Shown here one piece after another: positions 9,594 to 19,290 of a DNA stretch of 31,047 bases. The DNA comes from Hymenopellis radicata (taxonomy: Eukaryota; Basidiomycota; Agaricomycetes; Agaricales; Physalacriaceae), in NCBI GenBank assembly GCA_015501595.1, contig JADNRX010000588.1, positions 1 through 31,047 of the forward strand, written 5' to 3'. A program made the position numbers and the translations under genes. The notes under the pieces are model-generated. The model was given only the letters and a program-made list of their open reading frames with translations, did not search any database and was not told the DNA's origin. The first letter of the stretch is position 1, and each line of letters opens with the position of its first letter.

Positions 9594-9652
9594 AATGTCG
9601 CCGGTACCACTGTGCCATGCACACTGTGCAGTGCCGGTGGCCGCGACATTCA
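9594..9652. repeat. Imperfect 57-bp hairpin, unit 1
   Basis: The outer arms AATGTCGC and GCGACATT are perfect. The inner arms (GGTACCACTGTGC and GCAGTGCCGGTGGCC) pair imperfectly around a CATGCACA centre. The element is conserved in unit 2 while the flanks are more divergent. It could be a small foldback element or a structured RNA; nothing decides between them. Confidence 0.55.
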
Positions 9653-9921
9653 TTCAAGCACGCTCAGACCACCATAGCCACACAGTCCACAAGGGGTCAT
9701 CACCGTGGTACCGGACTAGAGGCATGGTAGAGCAAACCTGGCAGCGTAAGGGGAGGAAGGAAAGATGGGGAATAATGTCGACACGAAATCAACTGGTCTT
9801 TATACCTGCACCCATTAGGGCTTAATATAGTGGGCGGCATCTGGGCCCAAATACCAAGCGAGTGACTCATGCGCAGTAAGGGCGCTCCGTCGCATAACAA
9901 CTAAGATGTGTGGCCAACATT
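9653..9921. other. Intergenic, unit 1
   Basis: It aligns to 25587-25860 of unit 2 with moderate divergence and small indels. I see no gene. Its right end (TGTGTGGCCAACATT) is where collinearity with unit 2 stops. Confidence 0.6.
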
Positions 9922-9978
9922 CCAGAGTAAAATATAAATAGGCACGAGCGAAGCGAGTGTCTATTTATAGAACTCTGG
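9922..9978. repeat. 57-bp foldback palindrome at left edge of insert
   Basis: CCAGAGT pairs with ACTCTGG, TATAAATAG with CTATTTATA, and CAC with GTG, around a GAGCGAAGCGA centre. The whole 57 bp therefore folds into one near-perfect hairpin. Confidence 0.75.
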
Positions 9979-9999
9979 CCTTTACCTGACTTTTCTCGC

Positions 10000-10731
10000 G
10001 CCGAAATGAGGATCTCTTATCTTGATCTTTCCGTTGTATCTTATCTTATCTAAATGTCCGCCTCCGGCGGCCTAGACTCATCGTGTGCCATGTCTCGCTG
10101 TTCAGCGCTAACTTAGCACCGGTGGTCTATGCAGGCGAGGAAGGCACGGACTCTGGAGGCAGGTTTGTATGTTTCGTGGAGCTAAGTAGTAAAGTGTTCA
10201 TCTGGGACGAGGATACGCGCTTCCTAGTGAGTAAAGACATATGACGGATTGTTTACGAAAGGATAAGGAGGATTTATCAATCAAGCTCCATCTTCTGAGG
10301 TCGACGATGATCAAGCCGCCGAGTGACATAGACTCGTTTATCAATTCGTTAAAGAGAAGTACACACCTCTGAATTAATCGTTGCAGAAGGATAGTTTGCC
10401 GCCGAGGCCAAAGAAAAGCAGAGAAAAGCCAGAGACCGAAGAAAGCGAGCTTGAAGAATCCAGACTGCACGTTGTGGTCGTTGACGTGAGAAGAGGACTA
10501 AGATGCGTAGTTGATCAGCGCGATTGGACAATCCAAGTACCACCACGATCGTCTCATTGCTAGCGCAACGCCGACTAGCAATTTCGTTCTCTACAGAGCT
10601 GGAGAAATGTGGGAGTGCTCTTGCAGCAGGGCGACATCAGGAAAAAGCCTCCCAGGTATTCTAGGACTAATCCGAGACTAATTAGCACTAATCTAAGGAA
10701 ACAAGCTATTCACTTTAAAATGCAGGAAATA
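10000..10731. other. Non-coding stretch inside the insert
   Basis: It contains a TTATCTTATC-type GATA-rich patch near 10030-10050 and a small hairpin CCGCCTCCGGCGG near 10057-10069. I see no gene; the short frames on both strands have no recognisable content. Confidence 0.5.
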
Positions 10732-11112
10732 CTGTAGTATTTCGACCGTAGGTTCACAGGGTGTGACCTGTGACCTTGTGAACTTGTTTGGTGGGATGTT
10801 CACAGCGGACATACCACTGTGACCCACTGAAAATAAGTTCACTAAATTTTTCAATAGCAAGGTTATTTCACAGGTTTTAGGCTGAATCCCAGTATAATTA
10901 GAGAAAAATGTGCTATTCTAGACCTAAAATACACTAAAAAGGAGAAAAATCCTATAAAAACTGCCACCAAGCTCAATTTGAGAGCAAAAGTCCGATTTGT
11001 GACCAATTTGGGGCAGGTTCACAGCCAAAAAAAACTAGTGACCTGCTTATGTAACAGGTTCATTTTTTGGGCTCGTGACCTGTGACGTGAACCTATGGTC
11101 GAAATATGACAG
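10732..11112. mobile_element. MITE-like element (381 bp) with TA flanks
   Basis: The left end CTGTAGTATTTCGACC and the inverted right end CTGTCATATTTCGACC match in 14 of 16 positions and continue as (G/A)TAGGTTCAC. The element is flanked by TA on both sides (10730-10731 and 11113-11114), the target duplication expected of Tc1/mariner-type elements. The interior is AT-rich with several CAGGTTCAC and GTGACCTGTGA subterminal repeats and no open frame. It is nested in the larger insert. Confidence 0.7.
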
Positions 11113-11114
11113 TA

Positions 11115-12360
11115 GCTGCAATTAGTAGAATCTTACCAGCCTCAAGAATTAATCTGAACGAAATGTTGCATATCGCGCGGAAAATCAATCATACCCAAGA
11201 AACTGCATTGACTTTGCAAGATATCCAGTGAGATTATGTTAAGGGCTATCTGGTGCCGGTATAAAACATAGATATTCCGTTCAGATCCGCCGTCGCCGTC
11301 GCCCATGCCTCGCATCTCGAATGTTGACAGCCTACAGGGTTGCTTTTGATAATTGGCGAGGTCATGCGCTTGAGTGTGCGCGCGCGACAAACATCGATTG
11401 CGAAAGAACAGACGGCCGAGAGCATCAGGAGGCGAATGGGCATTCGCCGTTTGACGGCGACATCACACAAATCGGAAAGACTAGTTCCACTGAGGTGAGT
11501 GCCAGAACCATGTCTATGAATGTAGCAACCACGACGTACATCAGAGCATGCAAATAACATTTTGTGCAACGATCCTTCCCGTTTGCTATCCTTCCTGCTG
11601 CTGGGCGGGATCACGAGTAGACCAGAGCGGGTTGGCTCAGTGGGAGGTGCATGTTGAACGCTGAGCCTCAAGTGTACTCGCCGTGATACAAGGCACCGGC
11701 CCGTCTATCGGCGTTGTATCCATAAATGGCGCTCGGTATGCGTCTTCTGAAGCGGTGGTCCAAAAGAGTCAGAGAGAACAGCGCAGAGACAGCGGATAAG
11801 TATGCCAGTTGTGTCCTCGGAGGTCCTCGGGATATATGCTCAAGTTGAGGCAGACGGGATTGAGCCAAGACAGCAGCCAGCTGGATAGACGGCTGGATCC
11901 AGCTGGACCAGTGGAAGAGCTCCAGACGAGAGCGATCTCGACAGCCGTGGCCCATGCGTGGGATTACGCTGCGGCCACGTGCATGTTCAACTTCGTGTTT
12001 TTGTAAGTCACCATCTTTCCCTCTTTCCACTTCACTGTACGTCTATCACCGCGCCCACTTCTCTTCGCGAGGCTCTCAAGTGCCAGGCATGGCCACTTTT
12101 GCTAAAGATGGTGCTCATGTCGCGTCGGGTGACACATTTCTCCATCCGACAGGTGTCCTGCGCATGCAGCCCCGACCTTGTCTTACCTTCGGTGCGTCTT
12201 ATTCCAACCACCTAGCTCATACTCCATCATATCACAGTTTACTTGTTTTTTGGTGCGATTTTCAAGGAGGTGCTGGTTGGGGATCCGCGAGCCGACTGGA
12301 AGGTATCATCAAGGATTGGTACGTTATGTTTATTGCATTGAATCTACATTGATACTTCTC
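11115..12360. other. Region between the MITE and the Kre9-like remnant
   Basis: I see no recognisable gene. From about 12003 there are splice-like signals on the plus strand, for example GTAAGTCACC at 12003 and GTGCGTCTTA near 12192 followed by ATATCACAG, suggesting exons or leader sequence leading towards the remnant at 12365. No frame could be followed with confidence. Confidence 0.35.
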
Positions 12361-12364
12361 TCCT

Positions 12365-12890
12365 GTCGCTTTCCTCACCGTCGCTGCTGCTTTCTTTGGC
12401 GGAGTGTTCTCACAGACCATCAGCACACCTCCAACCTCGCTCAGTGCCTGTCTACTCTCCTCACCTGGACCGGTACTACAGGCAATGTTCAGCTCTTCAT
12501 CACCTCCGGCGACGCCCCGAGCGGCCATACTATTCATGACCTTCGCACCCAGTCTGGCACTTCGTTCACTTACGTTGTCGCGGAACCTAACAGCCGTCTC
12601 GTTTCCAACATCGGCACTTCCACCGGCGCCATCTTCCAGACTGAGACGGGTATCGTTACCGTTACTACTGGCGGAAATACTGACTGCTTGAACTTGTACA
12701 ACGTTGCCAGCTCTGACTCTGGTAGTAGTACGACGACCTCTGCTGCTCGAGCGCTGGATCTGCTACCTCTGCCGCCACCACCACGGCCGCTACCACGCTC
12801 ACCGCGAGTGCGATTTGCATAACAACTTCCTCCCGCAATCGGAGCAACTATCGGAGCTGCTTCGGCTGGTTCGTCGGCTACCCTAGGCAA
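12365..12890 (+). pseudogene. Broken Kre9/Knh1-like Ser/Thr-rich cell-wall or GPI-type protein gene
   Basis: A hydrophobic signal-peptide-like segment (VAFLTVAAAFFGGVFSQTIS, from 12365) is followed, in another frame, by LAQCLSTLLTWTGTTGNVQL, then SGTSFTYVVAEP, STGAIFQTE and GGNTDCLNLYNV. This LTWTG core between two cysteines is typical of the Kre9/Knh1-like domain in fungal secreted proteins. A Ser/Thr/Ala-rich tail follows in a third frame (SATSAATTTAATTLTASA, from about 12759), then a small-residue segment GATIGAASAGSSATLG, as in GPI-anchored proteins. At least two frameshifts (about 12425-12455 and about 12745) and no start ATG in frame mark it as a pseudogene. The family assignment is from memory of the motif. 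Confidence 0.6.
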
Positions 12891-14254
12891 GGCCGACGTC
12901 CCTCAGTCATATCACGGTGAGGTTGGGCAAACCCAATGGCGAGCACGAACGTCATGAGTCGCACTTGCGCTCCCACCTATCGACTACGCTTACCCACGTT
13001 TCGGTACCAAGGTTACCTGCACTTGGTACGCGTGTTTCTGATACCTTGATGGCTGATGAAGAATGCAAGTCGATACCACTCCTCTCAGCTGTGAGTACGT
13101 CTTTGTCTACTTTCTGCCACCCTACTGACTTCGTTTCAGCAGTACCGAGCACGTGAGACGATTATTGGCGCATCCCCGTAGTTTCTTCGTTACCCTCATA
13201 GTATTTAGTGCAGAAGCTGGTAGCCTGCCCTGTATGTAATGTAATCATTTCAATGTCAGTCGCTGTGGCGCAGTCATTCTTCACTATCGATATCTCCTGA
13301 AATAAGTAAAAAGCACTGATGAAAGGCTGTTCTTGTGTGTCATCTTTGAGAGTAAGTTGGTGGAAAATATTGCACTTTTCGGTGATAATGCTGCTGAAAG
13401 AGCTAGGGGACCTATTTAAAAAGTAAACTTTTGGGTAATCGTGATAATCCTTCTAAAAGACGCGGAATAGTCAAATTAGCTCTATTCTACAGCTTTTCTG
13501 AAAATATAACCTGGGGACCTTTTTCCTGATCGGAGTGTTGAGCACCACTGCACCAGTGAAAAGTCGAGTCCCCGTTTTCTGCAGGACGACCTGGTGTTTG
13601 TTTCTGCTTCTTTTTTCGTCGACTCACACTGCTTCTCTCAGACACTTGTCACAACCAACTGTCTTGCAAGCTGCTTTCGGCTCTCGCCGCGGCATATCGC
13701 TTGTCCCTGTTCGCTTCCTTCCACCACAGCACCTCCGAGACTATAATACCGGAATCAGTGTGGGCCCCCACTGGGTAATTCGTTTGTCTTCTTTTGCTTT
13801 TTGGATCCATGGGGACGACTTTCTGGCGGGCGACTCCATCACATAAGCCTCCGGGGATGCAGCCACAGCGCTTGAGAAAGACGACGACGGGCTTCAAAGG
13901 CTGAATTAGCCCCTATTAGCCCTTTCGTTCTCCCTGGAAATTTGTGCAGCCGTTTATAATGCGTATATCATTCACACTGTCGCGTTTCAACCGTGTTCGT
14001 GCATGGAAGCCTCGTGCCGGAACCGTTCCCCCAAGATCTTTTTTGCCAAAATTCGATGTGCCACACTTCTGGCAATCTTCAAGTTGATTATTCTAGAGTG
14101 AGAACTTGGGTGGCACACCGCTACAGGAGAGACTAGTCGACTCTCGCGTCGTTACATAAATCAATCGTATTGTATCCTTGGACTGACATTCTTGATCCCT
14201 CACTGATTTCATTGCGGCGTAGCCGCCTCGCTGGCGCTCGCATCCGTGAACATC
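12891..14254. other. Non-coding remainder of the insert
   Basis: I see no gene. The stretch 13320-13530 is AT-rich, with weak internal repeats (GTGATAATGCTGCTGAAAGA near 13381 and GTGATAATCCTTCTAAAAGA near 13440). The rest has only short frames on both strands. Confidence 0.45.
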
Positions 14255-14289
14255 CCACAGTTCTATTTTTTTATTATATTTTACTCTGG
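14255..14289. repeat. Deleted version of the same palindrome at right edge of insert
   Basis: CCACAGTTCTAT at the left and TATATTTTACTCTGG at the right match the two ends of the reverse complement of 9922-9978. The central part of the hairpin is replaced by a short T-rich run, leaving 35 bp. Confidence 0.65.
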
Positions 14290-14291
14290 AC

Positions 14292-14313
14292 TGAATTGCG
14301 CTTGCGCAATTCA
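14292..14313. repeat. Perfect 22-bp hairpin just outside the insert's right end
   Basis: TGAATTGCGC and GCGCAATTCA form perfect 10-bp arms around TT. It lies three bases beyond the terminal ACTCTGG, in the roughly 50 bp that have no counterpart in unit 2. Confidence 0.8.
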
Positions 14314-14667
14314 CACCCTATAGATTTCGATTTGCAAGGAATTCACGCTCCCGTGCTACAGTTCGATGCGGCTTAGCATTAGGGTTCGATAGAGACAAAT
14401 ATTGTGGTTATAGCTAGGTCGTAGACGAGTGCAGTTCGAGAATACAGTAGCCGCACATCCCGGGAGACTGCAGGGTACTCTTAGTAAGTGATGCAACGAA
14501 TATTGAGGTATGACAGCACATACCTCATCTCTAAATAATATTAGAGTCTGAAAAGGTGCATTTGGACGACGGCAAGTCGATGTGAATACGAATATCCAGT
14601 CATCGAGAAGAAATCTACCTTGACAAGATAAGCCTGCGCCACGGAATGAAACGACAAGTTCCAATCA

Positions 14668-15837
14668 ATGCGTGCGTCGGAAGGAAACCAGGCCAACGAT
14701 CGGGCGCCCAATTACACACGGAAATATACCTCCGGCGGGGACCTGAATTCAGTCTGTGAACGAAGGTCAGACTAACCTCCCCATTCATACTTTCCCTCTT
14801 ACCGTCACTTTCGCTGACGCCGTCGCCCCCAGAAACAACGAAATTTCGTGGTACGCTCGCCTCCATGCTCACCTCGCTCATCTGCTGAAGATACATCGCG
14901 TTAGCAGGTTCCCGGAACTGGCGTCGCGTCAGCGACAAGACGGGTAAGTTCGCCTCGACGTTGTCATCATTTCAGAGCTAAAATATCAACAGCTGGTGTC
15001 GTTTCTAGAGGAGAAGGTCCCGGCACACCGTTCGTATGCTGCAATTCAAACAGTCTCTACGCGCTGCCAACACTTTTGGGGGGTGGAAGCGTCGCGTTAA
15101 TGGCTGTGCCCGCCCAGTTCGTCGAGATCCGGTGTCAGAATTTGGAGAAGGTCGGAGAAGTCGGGAACAAGGTGTGTAACATTGTCCAGGCGGTTCTCCA
15201 TCGAGTTCTAACAGTCCTAAAGGTCGTAGTCGCTCACATACTCCAGATTCGGGGTCAGAATATTCCAAAGACACCAAGCCGCAGAGGACGAGAAGATGGC
15301 GCCAACATCGTCAATACCAGATACACGTCACGAAAGAGACACGCTCAATTCGTCGAGAACCGGGTTTAAATTTCCAAGGGAGCGAGGCGGTACGAGGTGC
15401 GTAAGAGAATTCAGCCCCATTCGAAAGAACTGACACACGAGGACCCACAGACCCCATCAAACGTCCAAAGGAGCCGAATATCCAACGAGGAAAGGGTCGG
15501 AGGGAGGAGCAAGAACATGTCGATCGTGTTCAGCCAAATCCGGCAGTTCACGCTTGGCTTCTTACCGTCACCACCTTGAACCTCAAGTTTGTTTCGGACG
15601 CGTCCGCGCCTTCGACGCCTCTGAGGACAACGAATTTTTCACGGAACCACTTTGAATCTCGATGGACACGGCCGAGGAACGATAGCAGCGTGGATGGCCT
15701 CGCCGACCAGGCTTTGATCTGGGGAAAAAGTGTGTTTTTTCTCCTTTTTTTCGCATTATTTTGGGCTCATTTGATGTTAGATATGCTCTGAATATGTGCG
15801 CGAGTTTTGTGAGTTCTCCTTCCCGTGGCGGTGTTAA
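14668..15837 (+). CDS. Unknown multi-exon reading frame across the unit 1/unit 2 junction
   Basis: Starting at the ATG at 14668, the exons are 14668-14751 (MRASEGNQANDRAPNY...), 14833-14850 (KQRNFV), 14905-14943, 14993-15171 (LVSFLEEKVPAHRSYAAI...), 15215-15396 (PKGRSRSHTPDSGSEYSKD...) and 15451-15729 (PIKRPKEPNIQRGKGRREEQ...). The introns are 14752-14832, 14851-14904, 14944-14992, 15172-15214 and 15397-15450. Phases match at every junction, and the only interruption is a TAA at 15098-15100. A further intron near 15730-15780 leads to a short tail ending at a TAA near 15835. The middle is rich in Ser, Arg and Lys and looks disordered. The TAA is shared with unit 2, so the gene may end there, with the rest a separate or dead frame. 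The first donor (GTCTGT) is weak. No domain recognised. Confidence 0.4.
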
Positions 15838-15967
15838 CCTTGAGGCTGATTCACGTGTATACAGATGCACCGCGGTGGCTTCGCCACCGCCTGGAGTACG
15901 CGTCTACATCTAAGTAAAGCGACTTCGTTCCCATGGAAACCGAGGCTTTGATCTAGAGCAGGCGTGG

Positions 15968-17251
15968 ATGTCCTCGCCGGACCGGCTTTTGGTCCAGGCG
16001 AAAAGGTGCGTGTTTTGCGCCCATTTTGATGTTTCATTTCTAACTACATTTCCTTAGATCTACATCTGGCGCCATCACATAAGGTACGTTTCCCTCCGTA
16101 TTTCGCGATGTTCTTCATCTCACCACTTGCCATTAGTCGAGGCGGCTTCGCCGCCTCCTCGCACGTTCAAAGAACTCAAGGAATATCGCCTCGTCTTGGG
16201 AACACGCCAATTCGCGAATCTTATGGCGTATGTTGGCCTCGCCGGCCCGGCTTTTTTTCTGGAAAAAAGGTGCCATTATTTGCTTTCAATTTCACGTTCA
16301 ATTCTTACTTGTTTTATTAGTTCAACCACCATTACAATTGAATTTACCGCGAACTCCTTCTCTCCGGACAATTCTTCGCCCTTGATGGCGATCTGGATCT
16401 TGCTGGGCCCGGGCTTATGGACGGATTGGGACGCGCTTGGGCGGCGAACTCTTCAAGGTACGTTTGTTACCTTGTTCTTCTTCAATTTCGGGACTAATCG
16501 TTATTTCAGTGTTACGATATTGCGTTGTACGCAGTGAACAGCGGCGCTGCCGCCGCTGCGCTCGCGCTCCAAGCTTTCCACTGCTCGGATAACGACGTCT
16601 GTCTAATAGTCTGCGCCACACTTCGACTTTCGACTCGAGACTCGCACCACCAGGACGCCCCTACCCACGAGTCGTTAACATCAGGGAACACCACCTCCAT
16701 CTTGTCTCCATCAACTCCCCGTCACTGCGCTCTCGCTAGACTTTCTCGATCCATCTAGAACACCTCGAATTGCAACATCAACGTACCCCCGACCAGTCGT
16801 CGACTAAATCCACTCGCTGATGGCGATCTGGATCTGTCGGAGCTCGGTTTTATGGACACTTTGGGACACGTTGGCGACCGACTTGGTCCTGGTACGTGAT
16901 GCTACCCTACCATGCTTCCTGGACTGACGATTTATTGCAGTACCTCTAATTCGCTTAATGCGCAGTGAGCACCGGCGCTGCTGCCAATTCGCTCACGCTC
17001 CGAGCTTCTCGCTGCTGGGATACCACCATATCCCGGAACACCCAGAACCTGCAATTCCAACACGGACCTACGCTCATACGCCCAGCCCGTGGGTATGTTT
17101 ACCCGCTGATGGCGATTTGGATCTGGCGGAGCTCGGGTTTATAGACGCTTTTGGACATGGTGGTGACCAAATTGGTCTTGGGTACGTTATTGTGTTCTGT
17201 CGCGCTTATTGAACTGATGTCTTATTACAGTACCTGAAATGCTATGGATAC
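15968..17251 (+). other. Modular exon-intron repeat block, unit 2
   Basis: Near-identical copy of the block at 157-1440. Candidate introns lie at the equivalent positions, for example 16006-16057, 16458-16509, 16892-16940 and 17182-17230. Small indels in the first 250 bases separate it from unit 1 (an extra T in the run after GGC near 15988, and TAACTACATTT instead of TAAACATTT); unit 3 shares the unit 2 versions. The same DGDLDL-type modules and the same in-frame stop as unit 1 are present. Confidence 0.5.
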
Positions 17252-18130
17252 ACAGTGAGCAGCGGCGCCTCTGTCGCTGCGCTCGCGCTGCGAGTTCCTT
17301 ACAGCTCGGATAACAACGGTTCTGGATATTCCGCGCCACAGTTCACTTCCACCCTCGGACGGCTTCGACGTTGGACCTCTCCTTGTACAACACGAGTCTG
17401 CACTCACGGGCGACGTGCCTCTGCTTCGCTTAGAGGACGGCGACGTTGGCGACGGGCTATGTTCATTTCGGTTCGCCCTTCTGCATTTGATCATTTTCTC
17501 GGAGATAACTCTTGTGTAGCTCGTATCCACGGCGTATTAATTTCGCCGTGATTCGCTGCCCTTTGATATCAATCTCGACTCTGTGGGGATGTGTTTCGGC
17601 TTGGAGGACTATTCCGGCGGGGGACGGAGAGCGCGTGCCGGGGCATTTCGTGCGCACTAGAATACTGTGCATTTCATGTAGATCTAGATATACGTGTCGT
17701 TGATACTGTCTGAATGAAAATCTAGTTGTCTAAATCTCTTCTGAATGAAACTACGTACCGTTGACTAGAATAGCATTACTTAGGAAGACTAAAACTATGT
17801 ATATCGCAATCTACGCTTCAATAGAGCTCTGTACAGGTGTCTAAATGCTCTGTAGGGCATAGTACAAGTACTGTTAAAACCTGGTAAACACCCCAAGTCG
17901 GACTAAAACACAAACTAGGAGATAACCCACCTGTTGAAGGTTACGGAGAAGTCTATATTCCCGAAACATCCAACGAAGACTCCTTGAGATGACGCGATCT
18001 AGCGGCCCCAAAACCATTCGTGATCGATAGAATGGACCTAGAAGATGATGTCCGTCGGGTCGCCAAGTTGATTTCAAGCAGCCAATGAAAAGTATTTCCT
18101 CCGCTTGCTGAGCGGGTATCCCATGTCATG

Positions 18131-18470
18131 TCAACGTTCCAGGCGTTCAATCGGCTCGGAATTAGCGGTAAAACATCGGTGTTGAATAGTGCCATACGGG
18201 CATAGTATCCCCAAGTGATCGGCAACCCTTGAAGTCGAACCACAACATGTCCGATTTCAAGACGCTTACACCAACTCACCTTCGTGCTTTTCCACACTCT
18301 CGCGCCTCTCGCATACCTGAATTTACCTGGAGACTTCTGTGGGACTTACGTAAAGCGAATTCCGATGGTCTCTGAGGCCGCGAACGCGTTCTGAAGACGA
18401 CTCTTCGCGTCAAGACGCTCAGCGAGCCGTCTGGACCCTGCACATCGATAGCACGAGGATCTCCTGGACC
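18131..18470 (-). CDS. Possible 3' part of an unknown minus-strand gene, unit 2
   Basis: Copy of the 2320-2659 candidate, offset by 15811, with no difference that I noticed. The candidate intron is 18228-18279. The same reservations apply: no start exon identified, no recognised domain, and short exons that could be open by chance. Confidence 0.28.
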
Positions 18471-19261
18471 CTATGACGCGTCAACAATCTTATCTTGTCT
18501 ATCTCGGATGTGGGGAAATGACGCCAGCGGTCGTCTTCCTCCTCCGTCCCTCCGACACTTTTGGTGAAAAGTCGTTTCCCGTTTGTTTCTATTCAATCTG
18601 ACGACTCGAATAGGTGTATATACTTTGAATATACTATCTGCAGTGTTGACTTGCCCTCTAAACAAATTCAATTCAACGTTAGACGTGATTCGCCATGTGT
18701 GCAGAAATGGTTCGTACCTTTACCGCGTTTCAACGGGCTTCATTTCGCGCTGACTCATATCACATGTTAATAGAACGTAACCAGAGACTTTCGCCGTTCC
18801 CAGAATGGTCTAATTAGGAACGCGAAGCGTTGCGCTTGTCCGGGTGAAAAGACCAAGCTGTAAGTTTTCAGTATCCCCGAGTCCAGACGCCGCTGGATGA
18901 CTCCCATCAGATCATCAGATGTGGGCCCTGCACCTATTTCCAGTGCTTTTGCGTGTGGAAGGTTGATTCGAGGACGGGAAAGTAGATACAGTGCCTTCTG
19001 GAGGAAGAGGTGAGTTTCATTTGCTTTGGGTTCGCTACAGTCATTCAACTCTCACTCAAGTAAAAGTTTAGATTGTATTTTATTTGGATTGCTACGCATT
19101 TCGCTCTCGTGTGCTCAGGGCGACGAATCAAAAGGACGCGGAATTGTGTGGCGGCACACTATGTGCCGGAATATTTGCCCCGTCCGACGGTCGCGCAGCA
19201 TCGCATTCGGTTAGACGGTTGTATTTACGTGTCTGATGGAACCTGGAAGCTTTGAAACTGG

Positions 19262-19272
19262 AATAAAAGGCG
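19262..19272 (+). promoter_or_regulatory. TATA-like box, unit 2
   Basis: Identical counterpart of the box at 3451, with the same CT-rich stretch downstream. Confidence 0.5.
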
Positions 19273-19290
19273 AAGGGAATGCAACCAAAG

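Larger units (their letters stand above)
9922..14289. mobile_element. 4.4-kb unit-1-specific insert bounded by related inverted palindromes
   Basis: Unit 2 passes directly from GTGGCAAACATT (about 25853) to CTATTCGCTCCCGTGG, the counterpart of 14341, so about 4.4 kb is extra in unit 1. The insert begins CCAGAGTAAAATATAA and ends with the inverted form TATATTTTACTCTGG (terminal 7 bp perfect, 15 of 15 in the longest match). No transposase frame is visible inside. It carries a nested MITE-like element and a broken cell-wall protein gene. I could not find a convincing target-site duplication, and about 50 bp right of 14289 also lack a unit 2 counterpart. Deletion from unit 2 is therefore an alternative to insertion. 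Confidence 0.55.
1..15807 (+). repeat. Tandem array unit 1 (15.8 kb, carries a private insert)
   Basis: The first bases of the window recur at 15808, and from there the order of every feature repeats with an offset of 15807-15811 up to about 4985. The offset then drifts to about 15950 over the chaperone gene and 15934 near 9600 through small indels. Unit 1 contains 9922-14289, which has no counterpart in unit 2. Position 1 is simply where the window opens; the true repeat boundary may lie elsewhere, because a candidate gene runs across the junction. Confidence 0.95.

Noticed and set aside
12570..12890. Minus-strand frame with Gly/Arg-rich protein (RGERGSGRGGGGRGSRSS)
   Set aside because: It is the reverse of the Ser/Thr/Ala-rich tail of the Kre9-like remnant on the plus strand, not an RGG protein.
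13240..13330. Possible tRNA (CGCTGTGGCGCAGTC)
   Set aside because: The start resembles a tRNA D-arm, but no T-arm GTTCRANYC or acceptor pairing follows.
14292..14313. Helitron 3' end hairpin
   Set aside because: The perfect hairpin is followed by CACCCTATAG, but no CTRR terminus at the right distance followed by T is seen, and no Helitron 5' TC end or Rep/helicase sequence is present.
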